Part shown: positions 54,904 to 64,000 of the stretch, one piece after another | How positions within the stretch are numbered: position 1 is the first letter of the stretch | How the letters are laid out: each line of letters opens with the position of its first letter | DNA from: Muricea muricata | Lineage: Eukaryota > Cnidaria > Anthozoa > Malacalcyonacea > Plexauridae | Assembly: GCA_963855995.1 (NCBI GenBank) | Contig: OY979717.1 | Span: 11,218,001-11,282,000, forward strand | Reading direction: 5' to 3' | DNA: 64,000 bases | Translations under genes and position numbers: made by a program | The notes under the pieces: generated by a model | Databases searched by the model: none | What the model saw: only the letters and a program-made list of their open reading frames with translations | What the model was told of the DNA's origin: nothing

Positions 54904-57900
54904 TTATTTCCTCCGTTCTTTTATTTTCATATCTTCTTTTACTCTCCATAACATTAACTCAACGCAAGATACAGCATCTTCTAAACTGTCATGTCCATCT
55001 TCTGTAAAGGTAATTTTAAAAATCTATGTCATGAGATACATCCAACTTCAAAAATGTAAGTGGGTAACCTTTCCTCTATATGTCTATTGTGCATAAGTTT
55101 TAGTAGTAACTGACATGCATTTAATTTCACATGGGCTTCTATTTGCAAAACCGGAGAATCTATATATAAAGAATCACAACACCAGCCTCGTACCCGGGCG
55201 TTTCTTAGTCTCTTAATTTAAGTAATTTGATTAACTGATCTGCACATATGACACTGGATAAACTCATGACATTTTAATTGAACTAAAAAGCGCCTGGGTA
55301 CGAGGCTGACGCCAGACGTGACCGACGTTGAATCGTCAAACGTCTGATGTTATGTTATGTTTATATGCAGTATCTCCAAACGCTTACCGCTGTCCTGGAT
55401 GATTTTCCTAACATATTCAGCCATTAATGTTTTCAATGCTCTTTTATAAGGCAGACCAAGACGATGAGGAAATACTATTGCAGTATCGACAACTGTACTG
55501 TGAATTATCTGCAGAAACAGGAAAAATATTTATATTGATTTCTAGTTTACAAACCTAAGGCTTCTTTATTATCAATTTCACTAAGTTATTGTTCAAACTA
55601 AATATCGTATCCAGTGATTTAGCAAAACAAAACTGTCAGAACACCGCCTATGCATGTAATATACCAACACGAGTTTCCCGTCAACTGTTTGTTTTAACGG
55701 TACAGAACATAGATTTCCCACACTAAATTGAGGTATAATTACCAACAATACAAGCTTATGTAAAAAAGTTTTAATGTGAGCTGTATTCAAATCAGTCATG
55801 ATTGACTGTAGATTTGTGTTGATACTCTATGAAATCATTCACCTTCAGTTGATATATAAACACATTTACGACTAAAATGAAACAAAAATACATATAATGT
55901 GGTACAGTACACTTACTTTCAGTGATCTTAAGTCGCTTTCCAGGCTGTGTCCCATGAGTATAGTATCGTCATAAAACATGCTCAGCAAGACTGATTGAAC
56001 ATCACGTAACGACATTGTCACTCCTATCATGCTTTCTTCAGTTATACCGCTAAATCTAATGTACAAGAGAAAAATGTGTGTAAGTATATGATATTGTACA
56101 TTTTCGTATTTCTAAAGGGTGTTCCTTTCCATTAAGCGAAAGAAACAATAAGTTCCAATAAAGTTTACCTCCTCGGTTTCCTTATCAATTTCATTTCAGG
56201 AACACATTATACTAACATTTTAATTTTTGTATCAGTAATTGACATTATAATTAAAATATAAATTTAAATTATATTTCATTCAGAACATCTGTACTAAATT
56301 TTATTATTAATCAAGACATTTCTGGTATAGGGACATGACAGCATGCTGGTGGAAAATGCTAGGTTGCTTAGTCGGTTTGGTATACATTCAACCTTCCAAA
56401 TTGCAATCGGTCATTTGCAATATGTCTGCCATTCCAAAACAAGACACAGAAATATGACAACATTTAACTTTTGTCCTCAAATAAAAATACCTCGTATTAT
56501 AATCGACAATATCATTTTCAGGTTTGACCAGAGTATCGTAGACTTCTTGACATTTATAATCAACCACGGTAACACGAGTTAGTTCCAGGCCTTTTGTAGT
56601 GTAACACTAAAACGATCACAAAATGTTTAAAAAACTCATTTTAAAAACGAACACTCATAAATTGTCCAAAGACGTAAATTATAAGCTGTTTTACATTGCC
56701 ATATCGCTTACCATTTCACAATCCAAGGCAAAAATTTTCTTTTTTGCAGGTTTTGGATTTCGTCTAGTCTCAGTAAAACCAGTTTCCTCAGACCAGTAAT
56801 TTGATCGAACATGCGCCTGAAATGACATTGTTCAAAGTACTTTTAGCCACTGGTATAATTTTATTTGGTGCAAAATAAACCCAACTGTCATACAATTGCT
56901 ATAACTGAAAATACTTCAGACGTATTTGCTATCTTTTTCGATTACGACTTCTTACAAGTATTCTAACATCGCGAAGACATCATTGTAAATAAAATCTGAT
57001 ATTTTATTGATTGTGAAATGAATGTGTTATTATATTAGAAGATGAACAACATATATTGCTTTGTTCTCGTTCTCATTCATTCCTTGGAGTAGGTATATGT
57101 CTGCTAAATTGTATCAACGTTAAAGCTCCACTTGTTCTTCTTCAATTAAAAAGCACGAGTGGGTTTGAAGGAAACGTTACTTTTATTTTGCTAAAACAGC
57201 ACTTGAAAACATCGACTGCCTAATCGTTGTCCAGATTTGTATGAGAATACTATGCACTGATGTTTTGAAGCTGACTCTTACTGACGTATTTAAATGAAAC
57301 AAAATATTGAGAGCAATGCGACTAACCTTTGAAACAGAACAACCCAAACATCCAGATTCACCTTGACAACATGTATATGACGTCACTATTTCTCCGGCAG
57401 CTGTAAGAAATAAAACAACATTTACATTTGCTATGTCTCATACAAAGAATGCAAATTGCTATATATAAAATGATAACAACTGATATGGAATCCACAAAAA
57501 CCAACACATAGTTGCCCAATGGGTGTCAACATAAACTTAAAACCACAATTTGGTGTGGGAAATCTACGTTCTGTTACCGTTATATTGATTTCTTGTCATA
57601 ATGTGTAATGGATGAAGAAGCTAAATGCGAATGTGGTAGTTAATATTTAATTTCCTTAAGGAAATATTTCATTTCCGTAAGAATAGTACAGACAAGATTG
57701 CAAGGTTATCCAGGTTTAGTAATACGTTGTTAGGAATTTCGCTGCGAATTCTAGATTTGACCTGTTGAGAAACTTAATTGTGATAACATTTACACGGCCA
57801 GACCAATCTGATGAGAGAAACTTACAAAAGTCCAGTCTGACTTAGCTTTCATATTCAAGTCTAATGTCAGTTAACCTTATGAGGTCTAAGACTACCACCT

Positions 57901-60900
57901 TGAAGGGTCTTCTTTTCTTCAAACCATCTTTCTTGCTTTTAAAATTCTGGACAAAACTGTCGGACTGAGTGTAAATGGTAAACACCCCCGACATCAAATA
58001 TTCACCACCCACCCTTCATCTTTTTTCCTTTCTAGGCTGAATTTCTTTTCTGAGATTCTGACATGTTTACGTACAGCAAAGCGGATTAAAGAAATTACGG
58101 TGAGGATTAATATTTTTGCCTGGCGATTTATTCCAAGGACCTTTCACCAGTATTATTTTTCACTGTATTATTTATAAATGGCCCCACTCCACTAAATAAC
58201 CAGATAATGGATATAACTAAAGTTGTTAAACCTTACTTCTGCTACGGAGCAAACGCCCATGATGATACACACATTCTTCTATATTTGGATATTCTCCTGA
58301 TTCTAAGATTACGAATGGCTTGCCACACCGACAACAAATATGACGTGTAGCTGAAAAATGACAACTTAGTCAGTAAAACAGAAGTAAGACCAGTCCTCCA
58401 TAATAAACAGTAGCGGTGTAGTTGAACCTACAATCTTAGCCAAAAATCCGTGGAACGACCGAACAAATTCACATAACTTTTTTATAACCCCCCCCCCTCC
58501 CCCCCATTAAATCTTCTTTCTCATAGTCTATTGAAGGTTGAATTTTTATTTTTGCTGGAATTTAACTACCAGAATATCTAAGTCGCGGTAACATTTAATT
58601 GGGGGGGCTTTTAAAATGTAAAAAATCGTTCCACGCTTTTTGGCTAAGATTGTAGCTCAAATCCCCTGATAGGGAAGAATAAACAAACTTCAACCTCATA
58701 CATGCAGTCTGCTTCAGGACACAAAAACTGGAACACTACAAAAGCTTAGTACACAGCGAGTACCTAAATGAGGTCATACTTACGATCCGTTACGTTCCTC
58801 TTCAATTTCGAGTAACACTCAGTAACCTCAGCACGACCGGGAATACTTGATGATCGAGGATAGCCATTCCCTTCCAATTCTTCCTTGGTCAGTATATATT
58901 TCTGGATTCGAGCGTAAAATTCATCCTCTACAACAACATCCAAAAAATTATAAACGGTCTATTCACCACCCTGCCACAACTTATCCATTTCTTGATTGAA
59001 AACCACAAAGCATCGGGGTGAGAAAGCAAATATTTCTCCAAAGGAAAATATCAAAGCTTGTTTTCACCATTCGACCCACGTCTTATGACTGTTGGTGCTC
59101 TCTATATCGCACCACTCCTCAAAAAAATCTATGCATGATTTTTTCAGCCTCGTCTGTTCCAAGCTATTCTTCAGAACTATCAGTGGTGTCTATGATAGTG
59201 TAACAAATAATCCACAATTCAACTTGAAAATAACTCCCTAATCTCTAGAAACATGTATAATTTACTTGTAATCCTTACATTTGGAGGATTAGAATTTATT
59301 GGAATAACATTATTAGTACAATATTCCAAGTCAGGAAGTCAAGTTATCGTAGAAAAGAGATACCGGCTGCTGTTATGTACCTGTTATTTCGTCATCTTTA
59401 ACTGTATTATTCTTTGGTTTAGAGCAAATATTGTTAATTTCGAAATGTCGAATGGCTTTAGAAACGTCAGCTGAAGCCGATGGGTCAATTTTCAGCCTTT
59501 TTGTTGGACTGGGTAACGTAGATTTGCTGGCTAAAGGATTTCGTTTGGTGGTGGCCTCTGCATCTGATTGGTCACTTGCATCACGTAGTTTCTTCACAAG
59601 ATTTACACACAAGTTTATGTATACTTGGCGTCTTGGGCTTTTCATATAAATAGCTTTTTCTTCTTTTTCTGCCTGTGTAACAAATAATCCACAATCTAAT
59701 TTGTGAATAACTCCATTGAAACTGGTCCCTGGTGGTTGTCCAAGTGAACAGATTCCCTAGTCCTAGAGGCTGTCTTGCTCAAATCTTAATCTCATCCCCA
59801 TTTTCTATAATAATTGTTTCTAGGAATTGACAATGTTTGGGGAGTCCCATGGAATCCCATTTTCCCAGGGAAAAAATAGGCAATTCCCATTATCCCTTCA
59901 AGACCCTAAAAACATTCGTATACCAGATTTTCCGCTATTATAATTTTTATTCAACATAAAGGTATTGGATATGCGGGGTTATTAGTTCACAAAGATATAG
60001 GTCATCTTACTCCCTGAAATGACATAGCAAAATTTGACGCCTAAATGGGCGCGTGCAGATAAGAACGACTACATCTTACGCGCGATTACACTTCGTGGAA
60101 CGACAACGACTTCTTATTAAATCTGATGTCTTTGTTGTGATGTTAGATTTTATGAATCAACACAACCTGAGAATCCAAAATGAAAGAGATAATATAGACT
60201 AAGTAAATAATATAAACAATATGCACTCACCTTATCAAATGCCTCTTGCTGATTTTCATACATAGACAAATATTCATCAACAAGCTTATCGAGGTATTTT
60301 TGTCTTATAGTTTGTGGTACTTTAGCCCCATATTCCAATCTTATTCTTGGTCGTTGGAATAATGTTCCTGATGACTTTGTATAATGTGTTACCCTTTGTT
60401 TCACATGGGTGGAAGCCACTAAATCTCTATCACCCTAAAGATAACGAATTATAAACATCGGAGCTCATGACAAAATAGAGATATCAATAGAAAATTGCCA
60501 TGACAGACTAAATATCGATCCAGGAAACACAAACAAATCTTTCACCACCGCTGAAGAGCATCTTCACTAGTAAAGTTTGGTGGCGAAATGTTAGAAAATA
60601 CAGAAAATATAGCTATTAATACGAAGGTTGTGAATTTTGTATATAACACGAGGTAAATTAGAAATTTATTCAATAAAGTGACAATCCAAAATCATTCAAC
60701 AATTGCATGAAATCTTTTGCTTAAGTGATGTTATTGGTAATTATTTTAACTTCAGAAGTCGTTGTGCGTTTTAAATGTACACCTTTTTGTATGTTTATCG
60801 GTATAAATCATAATCACAAGTATTTAAAATAATTCTCGTAGATCCACACTGTACCTGTGGTTTAGGTTTTGTTATTTGACGGGGCGGAGGAGCTAATGTT

Positions 60901-63411
60901 CCCTGCAAAGGACGAGGCAACCGTCTGAATGTACTAGTATTGTTCCCAGGTGCTGATGAACGTCGTATTATCTGAAAGAATCAGCAAACACTTATTATTT
61001 TACGATGCAACAATTTGCTAAATAAATTAAGCCAGCTAATTTATGGTATCAAGTTCGAATTCCACCTGAGAAATTGTTCGTGCAATGCGAGATTTTTCTT
61101 TTGTCTCATGAGCTGACACCTGGAACTAATTATTCTTTTCAATTTACAATTCTTTTTCGGGCGAACAAATTTACAATGGAAATCAACGTTAATTATTTCT
61201 ATTTTGCTGGGGAGTCTTGCAACATACTCGCTACTGTTAAATTATTTAAATCAATATTTTCCTGTCAGAGTTTTGTTAAATAGATACAACAACTCTGTTA
61301 CATCGTGCACCAAGATACTTTACGCTTAGGACTGTGATTGAAAACTGATACGCCCTTACTTACCAGATTTGGTTGATGAGCTACACGTTGTTTTTTAAAT
61401 CCTACAGCGGGTGTTTCTGTAGATGATCTCTTTAATCCAGTTTTAGATTTTGGTAATGATGGTATTGTCGATTGATCCTCAGTATCAATACTCATCATAT
61501 AGTTGTCCATACCATCCATAACATCCTGTTCATCATTATCTGGATCATATTCATTAAATATCCTTAGTAACTCATTTTCCTCGCTCTCGTCCTCCATGCT
61601 ATTATCCATATCTGACTCATGAACAATTGATTTCTTTATTTGTTGCCCAGTACCCTCAGAATCTGAAGAAATAATCACAGTAGGTTCGTCAGCTTCAGTC
61701 ACAACATTTGGTTTCGTCAAAGAATCCTTAACCTTTAATTCTTTATTCCTTTCTGTTTTTATTACAGCGTCTTTGTTTTCAGATTTAGAAGTAGAAATTT
61801 TTAAGGAACCTGCAACAGAATTATCTCCTTCACTCAAGACTGGTTCTTTAGAAGTTCGACTATGTTTTGTAGGGCTTTCATCCTTTCTAAACGTTGACAC
61901 TTTACCAGACTTTGTTGTAGCGCATATTTTTGTCTTAGAATCTTTGTTCAACTGTTTTGCTTCTTTAGTTCGTTCTGTTTTCCTACTACTACTTTTCTCT
62001 TCCGAAATCGAAACAGAATCCTTTTCAGGTTCCGATACTTTCTTCTCTGAATCCTTGACCAACTTCTTTAACTCCTTATAACGCTGAATTTTACTCTTTT
62101 CTTTAGTAGTGGCTAATTTACTCCCGCTCAACTGTTTCCTTAGTTTATTCGTATCCTTCCTGCTTGTTTCTTCTTTCTTGACTGTGTTTGCATCTTCTTT
62201 TTCTCGTTTAGAACCTTTTTTCTTATTTTTTTTTGAAATATCAGCACTGAAAAAATTCACATCAGTTAATTTTGGTTGTTCAACCTTCAGTTTCTCTTTT
62301 TTGACTTTCGCACTTTTATCAATCTCCTTTGTAGTCTTCATTTCGATATCCATTCCAGTCCCGTACTTTTGAAGATCTTCAAGCATGCTATTTAAATTGG
62401 TATCTTCCTTTGTTTCAATATCTTTGTGGGGTTCGCAAAATTTCTTGTTATCAAGTTTACAATCTACATTCCCTTTTAAAGTCTCGACATCTTTCTTAAA
62501 ACCTTCATCATCAGTTACTGACATAACAACATCTGTTGATTTCTCCTCAAAAAACGTATTGGGCGTGTGTTCCAACGAATCTTCCTCTTGTTTACGCGAG
62601 GATTCCTTTTTGTTTCCATTATGTTGTTCATTACCATCCTCGTGTACTGTTGCTTGAACTTTCGACTTAAGTTTAACATCATTTCCTTTGGTCTTAAAAG
62701 TTTCATATTTCTCAACTACTTCCTTCTTAATATCTTCATCTCCCGTCTTACTCGTATCTGTAGTTACACTCCCTGCAGCACCAGAGGATTTTCCAGCAAT
62801 AGCTGCAGAAGAATTACTGTTAAGGCTTGATGTACTTGTATTAGAAATGCTGCTTTTGACTTCACAACCCTTGTTGTTCTTTGACACATTGCTATTTGTC
62901 ACGACAGCCACGCCAGTATCTACGTCGGTATTCTTTTTCTGTTCAGTCTCAGCCTCACTGTCAGAATCAGAAAAACATTCATCTGTAGTGTGTGAAAATG
63001 CTATCAGCTTTTCTTCCAATGCAGTTCTTTTGAATATACAATTTTTTTCATCCGTTGTACCATGGTCATTTTTATCAACTTTATCCTTAACTAAAGTTTT
63101 GTTGATGCCTGGGACTACTTTCTTCTTATTTTGAAGAGATGCAGATGACAGTTTGACAGTATTGGGATTCTCCTTTTCAGTTCCTGCAAAACACAAAGAA
63201 CAGTTTAGGGTGTCAATTAGCCTATATAGTGTCTGCTGTAGCTTCCTATGCCATCAATCAAAACAACTAATCGCCACGAAAGAGTAAAACAGCTATGCTT
63301 ATAAACATTGCCTGCTTGTATACAAAAGAAATGCCATAAAAACAGACTGATTAGGTAATCGAAACTCACCATCAATTTTTGTTGCATTTGATGTTGGGCT
63401 TGGTTTGTATT
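54904..63411 (-). CDS. REXO1: REXO1, RNA exonuclease 1 (5' end outside the window)
   Basis: Thirteen exons join in phase: 63411-63370, 63183-61364, 60971-60855, 60434-60231, 59672-59381, 58927-58784, 58350-58237, 57400-57327, 56816-56712, 56606-56491, 56055-55917, 55508-55388, 55001-54904; at least 1,127 residues. REXO1 is a nuclear 3'-5' exonuclease of the DEDDh/DnaQ group that interacts with elongin A. The 1.8 kb exon encodes a low-complexity Lys/Glu/Ser region. Then come [20 protein letters not shown] and [20 protein letters not shown], typical of the family; a cysteine-rich stretch ([28 protein letters not shown]); and the catalytic domain with [50 protein letters not shown] and [11 protein letters not shown]. 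All DEDDh motifs are present. AATAAA on the minus strand at 54780-54775 could be its polyadenylation signal. Confidence 0.93.
58431..58652. mobile_element. Mariner-type MITE in a REXO1 intron
   Basis: The ends CAATCTTAGCCAAAAATCCG followed by TGGAACGA and TCGTTCCACGCTTTTTGGCT followed by AAGATTG are inverted repeats. TA flanks both sides (58429-58430 and 58653-58654), the Tc1/mariner target duplication. 222 bp, no transposase. The interior has poly-C near the left and GGGGGGG near the right end. Confidence 0.8.
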
Positions 63412-63450
63412 CTACAGAATAAATTCAGACAAATATATACATATTATTAG

Positions 63451-63584
63451 ATAATTATAATTCATTTGTTATCTAGTAAAATAGTACTATGTCACAATAA
63501 AATTACTGTTGAAATTAATAATTATAATTCATTTGTTATCAAGTAAAATAGTACTATGTCACAATAAAAGTACTGTTGAAATTC
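63451..63584. repeat. Tandem duplication of 67 bp
   Basis: ATAATTATAATTCATTTGTT at 63451 recurs at 63518. The two copies differ at a few bases (ATCTAG/ATCAAG, AAATTACTG/AAAGTACTG). It lies upstream of the most 5' REXO1 exon seen here. Confidence 0.9.
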
Positions 63585-64000
63585 CCAAAATTTCCTGGCT
63601 GTGCAATCTTGTATTGAGTACAACATTTCGTATAAAGACCTATTGGCTCTGTGTTTGCATGGCCTGATTTTGACTAATTAAATATGATGGCAAAAATAGC
63701 TTAAACAAGCCAAGAGACATAGCAGAGGGCTATTTTTTTAATCTCGGTCTAGCAAGTCAAATTTACTTGATTGTCATAATACAATTTGAAGACCTATGTC
63801 ACAAAACCTATATCAAAAATTACTGCATTCCTGCCTACAACATTTCTCATTATGTATCAATTTTTGGGTCTAGATTATCTAGCACTGTACAACAATGACA
63901 GTTCATTCAGCATTTTCATTGGTCAAGAGCTGTGCATTATTGTAGTAAACACGAACAGTTGACATTATCCAATGTACTTGAGGAAAATGTACAATTAAAC
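63585..64000. other. REXO1 intron or 5' region to window end
   Basis: I see no exon, repeat or other feature. The 63411 exon starts after an acceptor and in the middle of a codon, so at least one more REXO1 exon lies beyond 64000. Confidence 0.4.

Noticed and set aside
59100-59215. Small extra REXO1 exon ending in DTTDSSEE
   Set aside because: No donor follows in frame, and the flanking exons (59381 and 58927) join in phase without it.
61773-63134. Plus-strand Ser/Phe-rich frames
   Set aside because: Antisense shadows of the Lys/Glu-rich REXO1 exon.

Overview
The window is animal nuclear DNA. Its genes have many short exons with GT..AG introns, and the products are animal-type proteins: a FAM151/menorin-like protein, a TXNDC16-like ER protein, a tetraspanin, a PHF24-like protein, PIGQ and REXO1. 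The DNA is AT-rich and crowded with short inverted-repeat elements, a BEL/Pao retrotransposon, hammerhead-ribozyme repeats and minisatellites. This suggests an invertebrate, perhaps an early-branching one such as a cnidarian or sponge. That placement is inferred from the repeats and protein style; nothing in the sequence proves it.

Layout: (1) 1-1.9 kb: a hairpin-rich stretch, then a FAM151-like exon (+). (2) 2.6-33.9 kb (-): one gene of about 31 kb, rebuilt here from about 20 exons, for a TXNDC16-like multi-thioredoxin protein. It starts with a signal peptide and keeps a CxxC site. Its introns hold most of the mobile DNA: a 3 kb inverted duplication of a CXC-domain element (3.7-6.7 kb), a 0.95 kb tandem array with a hammerhead-like motif (9-11.9 kb), a 0.55 kb terminal-inverted-repeat element (12.1-12.7 kb), a complete BEL/Pao element (20.5-26.3 kb), and an inverted pair of well-formed hammerhead ribozymes next to (AT)n tracts (30.4-31.4 kb). 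(3) 35.0-36.0 kb: an uninterrupted tetraspanin frame (+), head to head with TXNDC16. (4) 36.8-40.3 kb (-): a nine-exon PHF24/GINIP-like gene. (5) 42.2-46.7 kb (+): an OTU-like/hAT-transposase fusion, frameshifted and cut off by a 52-bp minisatellite. (6) 48.4-51.2 kb (+): three-exon PIGQ. (7) 53.0-54.5 kb: a 22-bp minisatellite. (8) 54.9-63.4 kb (-): REXO1, thirteen exons visible, with its 5' end outside the window.

The host genes are unrelated housekeeping or membrane genes and do not form a pathway. Pairs are convergent (FAM151/TXNDC16, PIGQ/REXO1) or divergent (TXNDC16/tetraspanin, PHF24/OTU-hAT). Splice sites were read by eye. In REXO1, PIGQ and PHF24 every junction keeps phase. TXNDC16 has two unresolved junctions, marked in its entry, and one further junction that needed a non-obvious acceptor. 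The least ordinary items are the paired hammerhead ribozymes, the regular array with a hammerhead-like core, the inverted CXC duplication and the OTU-hAT fusion.
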